Shown in pieces: positions 36,284 through 48,971 of a stretch of DNA of 64,000 nt. Position 1 is the stretch's first letter, and every line of letters begins with the position of its first letter. A program made the translations under genes and the position numbers. The notes under the pieces were generated by a model. The model did not search any database. It was not told the origin of the DNA and was given only the letters and a program-made list of their open reading frames with translations. This DNA is from Torreya grandis. Lineage: Eukaryota > Streptophyta > Pinopsida > Cupressales > Taxaceae. The stretch lies in NCBI GenBank assembly GCA_037957365.1, contig JARHVA010001175.1, positions 1,583,501 to 1,647,500 on the forward strand, in the 5' to 3' direction.

Positions 36284-38095
36284 TCCAGTAATGACTTCCC
36301 TATTTGTTTAGTCTGCTTGAAAGGTTTGTAGTGGCTAAGTGAGAGTTTCCATTACATAATACTCTAAGGGTGGAGATGGTTAACGTATGTGGGCATGATT
36401 AATATGGTATAAAATTAGAAATATTGGCTTATATATTGGTATTATGCATATGCCTCGTACATAATTTTAAATATTCCTTATAGGTACCTCATTTCTACTT
36501 GTAAAGAAGGTCACTCATTATTCAAGTAGTCACCTTAAAGTATGGCTTAAAGGGGATATTTTTATTTTTGAAATGACTTGTATGAGAATTTAATGATATA
36601 TAATAATTTACATGACCTTAATAAACCATTATATTCTTTAAATCATCCTTATTTCCATATGTATGCCTTGAATGCTCTATAACATAGATAAACTTGTTTG
36701 CAGTATGAAAATAGAGAGAACATGAATATTTTAATAATAACACACCATGAAACATGTTATTAAAGGGTTTAGGGTGATTTATATGGGATAAAAGGACCTA
36801 AGAAACACAAAAAAAGTGTTGATTTGGAAAAACACCTCAAATATGCACCAAAATCATTGTACTTCTTTACCCCTGCATAGATGAAGGAGATTATTTGAGT
36901 ACCTAGATTATTAAAATTTATTCATAGATCACAGGCCATGAACCTATATAAAAATGGCATTAATGATAATTTAAATATACCACCTTACTCTCATTAAAGT
37001 CTCATATCTTTATCTTCTCTCTCCTATATGAAATGAGTGAAAACCTAAAAGCTTGGTTGGACTGTTAAGGAGCTTGATGGAGAGAGAGAATCAATTTTGG
37101 TCCTATTTTTAATCCTTTGACCACTAAATTCCTTTAAAAAACCTTCCATGATCTATTATGAAATCCCTTGACCTCCCATATATGTAACTAGTTGTACAAG
37201 TCTATACAACCTATAAAAAACACCTTAAAACCCTATCTTTTCTACATTTCTTCAAGGTTCTAACCATGGGATTCTATTGGAGGGTAGAGCTATGGAAAAA
37301 ACAAGTAAATTTTCATTTTAAAATTCTAGGTATGATAGGGGGAGATGAAAATACATAATTTCCTACATTGGGACCCATTTGGTGGGTAAAAGGTGGGAAA
37401 TGCTTGAAAAGGGATACTTTTACAACATGAACCATCATGTCATGACTATGGGGTGAAACTGAGACCCTTATTGATACTTTTTAATAATAAAAAACCTAAA
37501 ACTTTACCTTTCCCAAAGTTATATAGTGTAATATAGATTCATATGAGGCATTTGAGGGTTATTTGATGACATTTTAAGGGTGAATTGAGGTTGGATTAGT
37601 CTTGGGTAAGTATATCATGAATAATGACCTTAAATACATCATTCTACCTCATTTAATGACTTAAAAAAAGGTTTAGAAACCCTTACATATAATTTTAAAA
37701 TTTCTCCCCTCTTGAAATGGAATATATATGGCTAAAACTATAAGAATTGGAAACCTTAAACTTTCCAAACTGGCTTAACTTTGTCAAAATATCCTTACTC
37801 TTATCAAACAGGGTTAAGACCATTATTTAGACTTCCCAAAACATTTTGAAACCATATAATCATATATGGACCATCACGACCACTATCAAATCACCAAATA
37901 GACCTCAAAATATCCATGACATGATGTATTCACAAGCAGACTTTGGTACACACCATGACACTTCTAACAGTGTTAACAAGGTTCAAAATGATATTAATGA
38001 GGACATCATTATGTAGGAGACCACCATGTGTAGGATTGGGTTGGTATCATGGAATTTTTTTGGTTTTATGGGTTGGAATTTTTCTTAGAAGGCTA

Positions 38096-39199
38096 AATTG
38101 GGGTTGACTAACTTGTTCGTTAAGAAAACCCACTCATTCTTCATGACAATGATGACTCATAGATAAAATCATGGTTGGGGTGATCATCCTCATGGATTTC
38201 CAAATAAATTATCACTTTATGACACTTCTTATGACTAAAAAAACTCACAAGACATAATAAATACAACCAAAAATGCAACACCTAACACATAATAACTTTA
38301 AAAAAGACACTAGAATAATAAGGCAATAAACCACACCACACTTATGTAGACACACTTATTGAAGGAAAGAAAACAAACACTATAGACAACTAACTTGAGT
38401 TCAAAGTATTATGTCCTCTGGGATCAAATGAAAAACTTTATTTTATCACTAAGATACTATGAGGTCTGATTTACATGTCTTTATTTGACTCTAATTAGGC
38501 ATTGCTCACTATATGAGGACTCCCACTTACAGTTGGAGATATTAGTATGTTTGTGGCCTCTTAAGAGAGAAGTTGTATCTTCTAGTTTAACCCTTAGGTG
38601 CATGAGTTGGATAGGTGATTCAAGGACCCAATAATATTCATTCCATACTTGTCTTCCTTTCATGATCAATGTCGATTATAACTTAGTCATGAGTTGCTCC
38701 TGATTTGTCATGCTCTCATACAATGATTGTCTTGGCAAATCAATTGGTAGGCCTTGGATAGTGTCTCCATTCTAATCCATTTGATATGTTGGTTTTATAA
38801 GGAGTTTAACCTCTTATTAAGTGTCCAATCATGGATTCCACATGTCCTTAGGCTCTCCTTGATTTTTATTATAAGACTTAAAATTATCAGCTTATATAAT
38901 GTTCTTTTATAGACCTCTTTCAAGCTCTTCATGGGGTAGATGTGGATTATCTAAACTTGAAAAAATGTTTCCCAAGTCCTCCCAAAATGACATCTCTTCA
39001 TGATAAATTGAAAATACTTGTATTTTATTATCATTATTACCATTCACTTATGAAACACTATGCTGATAAACTATATCTAACTCTTTGACAGAGTCATAAC
39101 AAGACTTATGTTCTATTGTAACTTGGTCATCCTCATCTTCTATGGAGAATGGGAGATCATCAATAGATTAAAAATATATATCATCTTATCTTGGTGTTT
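38096..39199. other. Left part of the centre between the arms, nothing firm
   Basis: A 62-residue minus-strand ORF at 38,481-38,669 may belong to the remnant above it, but I cannot assign it. Confidence 0.3.
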
Positions 39200-40228
39200 C
39201 TAAACCTAAATTACCTTCTTCAAGCTCTAAAGTATGAGTGGTAGCTTCATTTGAAACCTCAACTTGTTTTCCTATTCCACCATTCCAAGTTCTCATGCTG
39301 AGTTGTTCAATCTCACCTAAGAATTCATGGTACAACTACTGCTAAGGATCATCTAACTCACTTGAAATTTTCTTAACTTCAAAAATTGTCTCATTTAAGT
39401 TTTTTCATGACTATCCCATAAAGGATAATTTTCATGAGTTTTGTCTTCATCCACTTCATCATCATGCCATTGTGATTGCTTTACATCATCCAAATTTATT
39501 TCATGTTTAAATTATGATCTATTGGGAGGAATAAGGGTACCAATAATGATATACTCATCATATATGCTTGAGGTTTCCTCTTCAAAGTGTTCTTGAAAAT
39601 CATCTACAACCTTCAAAATGATAAAAATCTTGAATGAATGCCACCATATTGATTAGTATTGATGTATTATTCCTTATACTTGGATGCTAAAATTCTATCT
39701 TCAATGTACTTGGTTCTTCTTCACAAGATTTATTATTCACAAGAGGAGAGGGTGGGAGGACAAAGTAATTAATTATCTTTATTGACATATGATAGGTGAT
39801 TCTCTAACTTGTAGCCTTAGGAGTATCAAACTTGGACACTACATTCTTCTTCTTCCATTCTTAAATCACCTTGTCAAACTTGTATGTAACTTATCCCTCA
39901 TTAAGAGATATATTATGGAGGATTGATGGGGAACTTGGAAAACCAAGACATCTTCTAAACTAGAATCCATAAATTTCTCCTCTTCTTGACTTTGAATATG
40001 CATAAGAGAAGGTTCTTTTTCAAGGATAGACATAACATAATTTTGGGTTTTAGTCCATGAAGGCCTCCAAGTTTAAGTTATCATAGGCTCTTGAGAAGGC
40101 ATGGATTGATCTTGAAAGGGTTATTTAACAAAAGGAAGTTGATTCGGGGTAGGAGGATGAAGGCAATCTACAATTGAGGTGTTTGGTGTATAAGGCTCAA
40201 GATAAAACTTGGAGAGTGATCTAGACAT
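39200..40228 (-). pseudogene. Unidentified minus-strand ORF remnant
   Basis: From ATG at 40228 the minus strand reads MSRSLSKFYLEPYTPNTSIV, then Gln/Pro/Ser-rich sequence with TAA stops, then KEPSLMHIQSQEEEKFMDSS. After a frame change it continues with KEWKKKNVVSKFDTPKAT and, near 39.55 kb, SSIYDEYIIIGTLIPPN. Protein-like composition and consistent order argue for a decayed gene of a retroelement. I recognise no domain. Confidence 0.4.
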
Positions 40229-40559
40229 GATTTTGACTCCTACACCATACCCAAATTTTTAAACCATATAAGACAAATAAAAAGATAAGTACCCACCAAT
40301 TTTGTCCATAAATTCATTAGACAAACATAGGGAAAAACAAGGTGGTAATTTTTCAATAATGATGTTTTATGTAATTAAGAGTTTGGGGTGAGAATGAAGG
40401 GTAAGTTATATTTTTTGAAGAGGACAAATGCATTTTTTAGTTGATCCATTCCATTGTAATTGAAATTTAGAGGTGGGATCATATATCATATTCAAATTAT
40501 CAGCTATTAGCTTAGGGACAATGAAATAATTGCCCTATCATCAAACAAGTAATTGTTGG

Positions 40560-41400
40560 GTGAATATTTTATCGCCAACTAACTAAAGACAAAATCATTA
40601 TATCAACCACAGTGCAATGAGATAAATATCTCCTCTCAAAAAGGGGAGGCTCCCTATAAAATATCACAAACTTAACTTATACTAAATATTAACTTAGGGG
40701 TGAGATCATATCATCCATTTCTCTTTTTTTAGAAATGATGTTCAGAAAACAAAGGAAAACTTCCTTGATATTAACTGAATCCACAAGAAACCCATGAGAG
40801 CACAAAGTCTATCATTGATTTTCTTACTAATTTATGACTTTAGAATGAGGTGCAACACAAAGTATTCAGTGAAAACTACAACAAAGTATAAAATTACAAA
40901 ATATAAAAGTAGTTCAGAGCCTTTCCAATATCCTTTGTTCTAAAACACTAAAACACAAACTAAAGACAATTATAGTAGCACAAAGTCTCCATAATTAGTT
41001 TCAGAACATCTCCCAGATTATTTTCACTTACTCTACTTATTTGATTAGATAGATAAGATTATACTAAGAAAAGGACATAATAACAATTTCCTACATAACA
41101 TAAGTTATTTCAACACAAAGTTTGAAAGGTCACTTGCTTTCTCATTCACCTGATGAAATTTGATTTACAATCTAAGCTCAAAGTCTCAAAATACCTTTCA
41201 ATTTTGGTAGAGTTTTGCTTCTAATAACTAAGAGATGTCTATTACAAAAGAGGCCCTCTTTATTTATAGGGAGAGGCCTTGAGGATTTTTGTAAAAAACC
41301 CAATTACTTTAACCTAGTCAAAGATAGGGGTCCTTGTTGACTTTGGAATTTCCATATTTTTACATGTAATTACATACGCAAAAATTACATGTAAAAATGT
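40560..41400 (-). promoter_or_regulatory. LTR-like promoter region with TATA box, minus strand
   Basis: On the minus strand, ctataaata (41261-41269) sits in a GC-richer context (gaggcctctcc before, aagagggcctctt after). A long AT-rich leader follows, as in the U3-R-U5 part of plant LTRs. It directly follows the end of the ORF at 41,465 in that orientation and precedes the remnant starting at 40,228. No partner LTR was found, so this could be a solo or truncated LTR. Confidence 0.35.
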
Positions 41401-41464
41401 CTAGAGTGGTTACAAAAGTACATCTAAGAAGTGAAAATTAAATCAAAGGAAAATTGATTCAATT

Positions 41465-44400
41465 TGTATCCCCATCTTTCTTCAAGCAAGCATCGTACAT
41501 AGTGAAAGTCGCCTGCATCCTGATATTGTCTGGATTAATAGTGTTTCTAAAAATCATCTTAGCTCTGACCATGGCATCTTTTACTACTATGACTAATTTG
41601 TCATGACTAGCTAACTTGGTCTTCAAGTTATCTAGAGTTAATTAAATATCTAGAATTTTGTCCATAGAGTTTATTGAAAATGTCTTATCTTCAAATTCTT
41701 TCTGGAACAGACATTCGAATTCTAAAATCATTTATTCTACTAAAAGGAATTGGTTATCTTATGATTTAAGTTTTCAAGGTAGATCCTCCAATTTGTGAAA
41801 AATATTGACATCACTTTGATCATTGAGTCCCCTTCAAGATTTGAGGTCACTAATCGACTCTCTAAGCACATGACTCCTATATGTTAATGCCTCTTTAGTT
41901 TTAGTGTAAGAGTCCCTATCAGTAATGACCACAATGGATATTAGGATGCTTATTTTTAGTTTCTTCATATCCATCCATTTTTAGTGATTTTGATATCATG
42001 AGAAATAGCATTAATGAGATCATCAAGTTCTTCTCTTATTTTTCTCATTTTATCTATCTTCTCAGATAACTCTATGAGTAAGGAAACTCCTTGTGCACAC
42101 ATCTTGTCCAAGTACTCTTCAAGTAATTTTCCCTTGAGGTAGTTCTTTTATTCTTTTTGAATAATGAGGTATTCTATATAAATGGCCTCAAGAGATACCA
42201 TTTTTTAAGTGAAAGTGATTCTTCTAACCACAGCAGTCAATTGCTCCACCATCACTTTGTAGCGATCCTTCATCTCTTTCTCTGTATCAAATTTTTAGAT
42301 CAAGATATCCATGGCTGACTACATATCACTCTTAGCACTCTCATGAGTTATCTTACCTTATTAAACTCTAGAGATAGAGTAATTTTCAATGGTTGCATCT
42401 TGTGAAGGTCTTGCAATCTCTAGAAATTTGTGTCCCTTATCCCCAATCATCTTCAAAGGGACCCTCAGATTTTTTGGAGCCTTAGATTTTACTGGCATCA
42501 GCTTATTGAAATCAAAGTCATCTAGAGAGATGGATTATTTTTTTCTTTTGGGAGTGTAAGCTAATAACCATGGTGGGAGCATAGAATTACTTACATTTGG
42601 ATCTATCTCCATTTTTGGAGTCATCAAAGCTATACTTGCACAAGTAGTGGAAATAATAGGTGGAGTATCAGTAAAAAGTAAACATTTTACTAAGTGATCA
42701 AAAGTAGAACCATCTCCAATATCAAATGATGGGGATGAAAAACTCGTAATTGACCCTCAAGAATAAAGAATATCTTCAAAATTGATATGAGGGTTGTCAC
42801 AAATCATTTTGGAAGAAGAGGGTGATCTAGAAGAGGGAACACTAATTGGAGAAGTAGGTGAAGGAACTGCAATGGGTATGTCAGGCAAAGAAGAAGAGAT
42901 TCCTATTCTTTGTTGCACATTCTCTTGTGGAGACAAATTTTCCTCTCCTTGTTGATCTATAGGCCTATTGGTAGTCTCCACCTATTTCATTGTTGGTTCT
43001 TCAGTGCTTTATTTCTCAACCTCCATATTTTCTATTTCTAACTCTTTTTCCATAACTTTTGACTTCTTCATCACAAATATGATCTTCAGCTTATGTGGCC
43101 TAGAAGAAGGAACATCACTTTTATTCTTCATCCTATTTTCTACTCTTCTTATTTCCTCTTGAAATTTAGCTTCTAAACCTGTGATGAATTCTTTCAAAGT
43201 GATTCCTTTATTTGCTAACCAATTATTGGTGTTTTCCAATATTAGTTCAAATCTTTTCCTTAAGGAAGTTAACTCCATTTGTGACCATTGGATTGGTGGA
43301 AGAGGGGCATTGGTAACCTATTTAGCATTATATCTATCATTAATCAAATCTCTATCATCCACTAAATTATTAGGGATATCAGCAAGTCCTAGATATTCTA
43401 TCTACTCAAGAGATAACCTATTGTAGTCCATTTTCTTGATATCTTCCACTGTCCTTAGGTATACCCAAACATCGTCAATCATAGGTTCATGAAATTGGGT
43501 TTTTCTCCTGATTATGTCCTTTACAACCCTATAATCAAAATTTGGTCTTCTTTTGAACTACTTCATGGTTACAACCTGCATTTTAGTTTCCATAACTCTA
43601 GCTTTCCCAGTAGTTAACACTGAAAACCTACAATTTCAATTGGGAACCTAAAACCAGGCTTCTTAAGTTCCATCTTTTTATTATGTATGACAATTATTTG
43701 CCTACATAGCTCCATCAAGACCAATCTTTTTGAAGAGAATATTGAAAGCATATAAGGATGACCTTGGAAAAAGCCAACCCACATGTATGAAAAAGAAGAA
43801 AATTACAAGAACATACATCCAAAATCATTCACAACTACCTAAGCCTCATCTAACATTCTTCTTTGTTCTAATTGAGGATCAAAGAGACATAAAAATACTA
43901 AAAGAAAGCATCATTTACTCTCCTAAAATGATGAATAGAACCCTTCAATGTTAACTAAGAGTAGTATTGATGCACTGGGGTTACTCTCCTATCTCCTTCT
44001 GATGTTAAACCTAGAAAGGTTCTCATTAAAGCTATAATATACACTAGGTAGGAAGTCATGTAGAATTCAAAGGTGGTGGATACCTTCATCAATTGCTTGT
44101 GCAGAGCATTACTAAGTTGTTCTCCCCATAAGATGATTTATTTTCCTTGGAGAATTATCTTGATGAATGGATACATCCACTCATGAAACTGTGAGGAAGA
44201 GGGCAAACTTCTTACCCTACTAAGGAATGTTATTAGATCACCGACTTCTTCTGTAAAGTCACTTCTTGGAAAACTTCATGGCCACCTTGATAAATTTTTC
44301 CTTGGAGTCTTAAGCCATTTATTGTTGATTACTTTCTTCACTTTTTTATGATCTTTGTCATATTCTCTTTGTGCTTCGACAATAACAAGATTTATTACTT

Positions 44401-44767
44401 TAGTAGTAGGAGGACACATGAACACTTTATCGATGAACTCAAGATCCAGTCTAATTACCACATTACCACTAGCATCTAACACAACCCTGGTATCCTTATT
44501 ATAGAACTGAGTGCACTAGAGAAAAAATTATATGTTATGAGCTGCTACAGGGCAAGAAGATACCAAATGAATATTTCTATCAATTATCTTCTTCATTTCA
44601 TGGCTAGAATTACTTGATTTAGTTCTTTCCATAAACTTGGCCATATCCACAGGACTGATCTTTGTATCTCTAATGCCATTGACATTAGAAGTAATCGAGG
44701 TGATTGGAAAAACACCTTGATATTTGTACTTAATTATCTTCAACTTATTTGGAGAAACCTTAGTCAT
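41465..44767 (-). pseudogene. Large unknown repeat-borne ORF, ~1,100 residues, decayed
   Basis: Read on the minus strand, the pieces follow one another over 3.3 kb. They are KYQGVFPITSITSNVNGIRD; VLDASGNVVIRLDLEFIDKV; KWLKTPRKNLSRWP; FYMTSYLVYIIAL; HPYMLSIFSSKRLVL; FDYRVVKDIIRRKTQFHEP; LTSLRKRFELILENTNNWLA and a Lys/Glu helical part; a Pro/Ser-rich linker (42,760-42,980); then coiled-coil segments such as LSEKIDKMRKIREELDDL and IFRNTINPDNIRMQATFTMY near the end. Stops (many TAG) and frameshifts break it throughout. The domain order (globular N-half, disordered linker, coiled-coil C-half) is clear, but I can name no domain. I recall similar proteins repeated in conifer genomes. Confidence 0.55.
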
Positions 44768-45010
44768 ATGGAAGAGATTTTTTCAAAAGGATGTTGATGA
44801 AGAAGGATCCACAAGAGAAATTGCAACAAAATTCATGATCAAGCAATTAGGGGAAATACTATAAATTTGGGAAAACTGCATGTCGATGATCATGACCATG
44901 GGGATGTGATTGAAAGGGATAAAGTGCGAGAAGGCTAAAAAACTAGAAGAAAATGGGTTCAAAAAAGTGAAACTAAAAATTTCCCAGAGTTATAAAATTT
45001 GAAGAAATGT

Positions 45011-45297
45011 TTGCATGGGTGGCAAAAATCATTGCCCTTGCATATAAGGGGATAAAATCCACACTTATACAGAGGTAGTGATTTTTTCCACCCTTGTAAG
45101 TCAAGTTTTTTTGTAGGGGTGGAAAAAATGCCACTTTTACATAAATCTAGGTTTAAAATTCGTAAGGGTGGTGAAAATTGCTGACCTTACAAGTAAATAA
45201 GAAACCATTTTCATGAAAAAGTAGTAAAATCTGCTGACATTACAGGTTGATGCATGTATGGAATGCTTCGGTCGTAAAATCCACCACTCTTGTAGGT
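45011..45297. repeat. Hairpin minisatellite, first array (48-53 bp period)
   Basis: Six units start near 45011, 45063, 45111, 45161, 45214 and 45262. A clear one is tgcatgggtggcaaaaatc followed by attgcccttgcat, where the two halves are imperfect inverted repeats around an A/T centre. Each unit could fold as a short hairpin. The units have diverged, yet the palindromic shape recurs. Confidence 0.6.
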
Positions 45298-45812
45298 AAA
45301 AATTCACTTGTACGATAGTGACGAGATTTGATTTTTTTTAGGATTTTACCAAGTAGACCTATTTGGAGAAGTGAGGGTGGCTATTTTCAAATGATGAGAA
45401 AATGTAGGTCAGGTAGAAATTGGTTTTACATGCACTAGGGTTTTGACATTTTTAGCCACCGAGGCTCACTAGGGTAAAAAAATAAAATAAATAAGGAGGA
45501 GCCAAACTACATAAAACAAAACCTAAAAATAAATAAAGAAGAAAAAACTAAAGTTAAAGGAAAAGAAAACAAAAAATAAAAACCTAGAAGCAAAAAGACT
45601 AAAAATCAAAACTTACCTAGTAATTTCAAAATCCTAAGCTCTAAGTTGGTGAATTCGTAATCCTACTCATTCAAACAATCAAGTTATTATAAGGAGGAGT
45701 TTTAGGAAACTAAAAATTATTAAAATGAGTAACAAATGGTAGTTAAATACCCCAAAATAAGCCCTAACCACTCAACATGCATGGCCATAAATGCCACATG
45801 AAAATTGAGATC
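45298..45812. other. Spacer between hairpin arrays
   Basis: A-rich sequence with many aaataa and aaaaa runs. No unit of the array and no ORF can be supported. Confidence 0.4.
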
Positions 45813-46100
45813 ATGCATTGGTAGCAAAAAATTTCACTCTTGCATGTAACAGAGGAGTATTATGCATTGGTGTAAAAAATCACCACCCATGCATGAAGAG
45901 GAGAATAAGGATGTAAGGGCAGTGATTTTTTCCATTCTTGCATGAAAAAGGAAGGAAAATGCAAGGGTGGCAAAAATTGTTGCTCCTGCATGAAAAACCA
46001 AAATAAATTGCAAGAGAATAAATTTTCACCACTATTTCACTTAAATATGAATACATGAAAAAGCATAAAAAATCACTGCTAGTGCATGGGAAAACCAAAA
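45813..46100. repeat. Hairpin minisatellite, second array (47-49 bp period)
   Basis: Units start near 45813, 45862, 45911, 45959, 46008 and 46055. A good one is gcaagggtggcaaaaattg followed by ttgctcctgcatg. They are of the same family as the first array, about 500 bp away. An 85-residue minus-strand ORF across it is a by-product of the repeat. Confidence 0.6.
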
Positions 46101-46471
46101 ATTGTCTAACACCTTGAAAACTATCAAAATTTGACATCTGATTAGATCAACACTACAATGAGTTTCATGTTTTTCAATAAATTGTGATGAGAGAGCATCA
46201 TGAAATTTTCCAAGATGTTATTAAACTTCACTTAAGATGAAGATAAACTTACCTCAAACAATAAACTTAGAGAACAGATAAGTTTCGTAGGGGTTGTCCC
46301 TAAAATGGGCATGGCTGATTTTGGGAACAATAGTAATTATGGACCAAAGAGTCTCTATTGATCATAGAGGTAAGGAAATGAGATAGGGTGGTTACCTTGG
46401 TTTGTTTCTCTTGTCTTACAAGGATATTTTATTGATATAAAAAGACATGGTGTTCAATTTCTTTCTTTTAA

Positions 46472-46780
46472 CTATGGTATTATTTTAATCTCTCTTTCTT
46501 CCTTTAGCTTCTCAATTTCTAAGCTCAACTCACCATTACTTTGTTTGAGCTGACTATAAGGAACAAAAAATTGGTGGCATGATTTATTAGGAAGATAAGA
46601 GGGATACCAAGGATGTGAATAAGACTCAAAAGGGGGTTGATAATTTTATTAGTAAGGAGTCTCATTATAGGGATGATAGGGGTTAGTAGAATGTTGATAG
46701 GGGTTATAATGGAGTTGATATGGGTTATAGGGATGCTGATAAGGAGGTGTATGATATAATTCTACCCCATATTTAGTCAT
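46472..46780 (-). pseudogene. Tyr/Pro-rich repeat ORF with coiled-coil tail
   Basis: ATG at 46780 opens MTKYGVELYHTPPY, followed by a Tyr/Pro/His/Asn-rich repeat (QHPYNPYQLHYNPYQ and so on) coded by four ~21-bp units (46,662-46,750). Two TAA stops follow in a row, then FESYSHPWYPSYLPNK, and a short charged helix ELSLEIEKLKEERE. A low-complexity aromatic repeat before a coiled coil could be an assembly or RNA-binding segment of a gag-like protein (inference). It lies upstream, on the same strand, of the large ORF at 44,767. Confidence 0.45.
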
Positions 46781-48913
46781 AAATCATAATTAATCACATT
46801 AATAACAATGTAAACCATGAACAAGAACTGATCTTACCCCTGATACGATAACCTTATGATGGCCCTTATCATGAACTTTTGACTACAAACCTAGCATGTG
46901 AGGACTAAAGCTACTTAAGATGATCAAGATGTTACTAGTGAATGATATAATGCTTTAATATTGTACCACTAGGAATGACATAACTATTATCACTCAAAAT
47001 TAAACCCTAGAAGGAGGTTATTTAGGCCTACCCTAAATGATGGACTAATATGAGATTGACTTAAAGGTTGTGAGTGATCTATACTAAGACCAAAACTCTA
47101 GTTTATAGATCTAGCTCCCTTGGTACATCACTTATGGCTCATGATCACTAAGAACTATATATATTATGGTGAAAATGGATAAAGATTAAATAAAATAAAT
47201 ATAATATAAGGGTTGTGATGCATTAATATAGCTTATCCACTCTTTTTGAACTTGAACAACACTCTTGGATAATGCATATAACTTAATCACTATCTCCAAT
47301 AGCTCCTAGGGAATAATGTTTCATATAGAGGTTGGTTTGGATGAATATAGAATGAGAGTAATGAAATTAATATTTTTTCAAGGTACTTGTAGTCAATATT
47401 CCAATCTAAACTCAACCATCAACATCATAACACTCTAGATGACCTACATAGAAAACCTATTAACATCTAGGTGAGGCTTGGACTTGCAAAGGGATAAATT
47501 CCACCACTTGTGCATATAAAAAAGAGAATTTACACATTATAAACTAATCATGAAGAAGTTTCATCATTCCATTAATAGTCCAAGAATTATACAAAGTATA
47601 AATCTAGGCAGTGTTTCTTCATACCCAAGTGAGGGATACAAATTAAGGCCTTAAGGCCTAAATATATAGAATGATCAGAATAGAAAGAGAGGGAAATATG
47701 GCATGGAGGTGTATACAAGAAGTAAAAAATGAACATATTCAACTCATATAGTAGTTACATTATCCATACCAATCCTCCTATATCTCCCTTCATGTGTTAT
47801 CTTCTTGATTGGTAGTCTTCAATGGACCCTTAGGTGTTGAGATGGAGTGGTGGAGGTTAGGTCAGATGTATTTGACTAATTTAAATCATGGATATGATAA
47901 ATAAAGGTTGATGTATAATATATTTTGGGATGATCAACACCTGAATTTCACTATGTAAGTTACATAGTGAAATTGAGGTGTAATTAGCCTCTATGAGGTG
48001 TTGAGCAGCTCACCATCTCTTATGCATGTTAACTAAGCTTAAAACTTCCTCCTCCTCCATTATGACTATGAACTATAGTTTTTGGTATTTCATGATGAAA
48101 GTTAAAAGGTGGTGATATTCCCCTACATTGATCTCCTATCATCCCTTTTTCACCATTCAACAACTCTCCTAATTGACCAAGTAGGTCTACAAGGTTTATT
48201 AGGCCTAGTTGCTTGATTATTAGGTGCTTAGTGGCCATTAAAACTTGTAAGATAACCTTTATAATAGGTTAATAGGTTTTTTATAGGTCTGAATAAATGT
48301 CCCCTACCATGATATAGGACTCCCTAAGTAGTAGACACCTATAACTTTAATTTTCCTAGTTGACTAGGCCACTTCTTTTTAGCATTTTAAGACTAGTTGT
48401 CTAGTGTAGACTTGAAAAGGAATATACAGTCATATTTTTGTACATATTATGATTTGATAAGACAAAATAAGTTTCAAACCATCACCTAAATGATTTTTAA
48501 CTCCTTAAACTACCTTTTACATTATTTTTTTCTCAATTCCTTAGAAAGGACTATTTTATGACAATTTTGTACAATGTCCATATAGACCAGTACCATGGTT
48601 GAAGTCTCCTAGTGGATTAGGTGTTTCAAGTGCTTATTAGATCAATTTAGAGTGTTTTAGTGTACTTATCTCCATTTTTTCCAAGCCAGGTCTACATTAG
48701 GTTTTAAAGAGGGTTTTTGAGGTCTATCATTTTAATGATGGTTCATAAGATTAGGCCTATAATCCCAAACTAATGGTCATGGTTGTATATTATATAGATC
48801 CCCTTAAAACTCATAAAAATATTAGGGTCCCATGCATCTTGTGTGGAGAGATATGAGAAGATTATGGTGGACTTCAAGATATCTATATGCATTCTATACA
48901 TGTCTATAATCTT

Positions 48914-48930
48914 AACATTAGTTCATAGAG
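48914..48930. repeat. LINE target-site duplication, left
   Basis: aacattagttcatagag is repeated perfectly at 54786-54802. The bases on both sides differ. Confidence 0.93.
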
Positions 48931-48971
48931 ATATAGAATTCTTTGGCAATTTTAGGAACCACTCATGAGTG

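Larger units (their letters stand above)
28210..38095. repeat. Arm A of the 6-kb direct repeat (interrupted by element E)
   Basis: It is homologous to 46985-58962 from end to end, apart from 32296-36283. Examples are attgaccaagtaggtcta at 29,3xx and 48,17x, and tgtttagtctgcttgaaagg at 36.3 kb against its partner at 57.1 kb. It is non-coding, with many TAGGCCTA-type palindromes. Confidence 0.85.

Noticed and set aside
38040..38056. ttggtatcatggaa as a primer-binding site next to arm A
   Set aside because: It resembles the tRNA-Met site only for the first nine bases, lies inside the homologous arm, and the arm B copy reads gggtgtcatggaa.
45011..46100. CRISPR-like array (regular spacing, hairpin repeats)
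   Set aside because: The setting is a plant nuclear repeat region, the units are contiguous and diverged, there are no unique spacers and no cas genes.
45880..46137. An 85-residue minus-strand ORF with several Cys
   Set aside because: It lies entirely in the hairpin minisatellite. The Cys/Phe pattern follows the repeat period and there is no independent coding signal.
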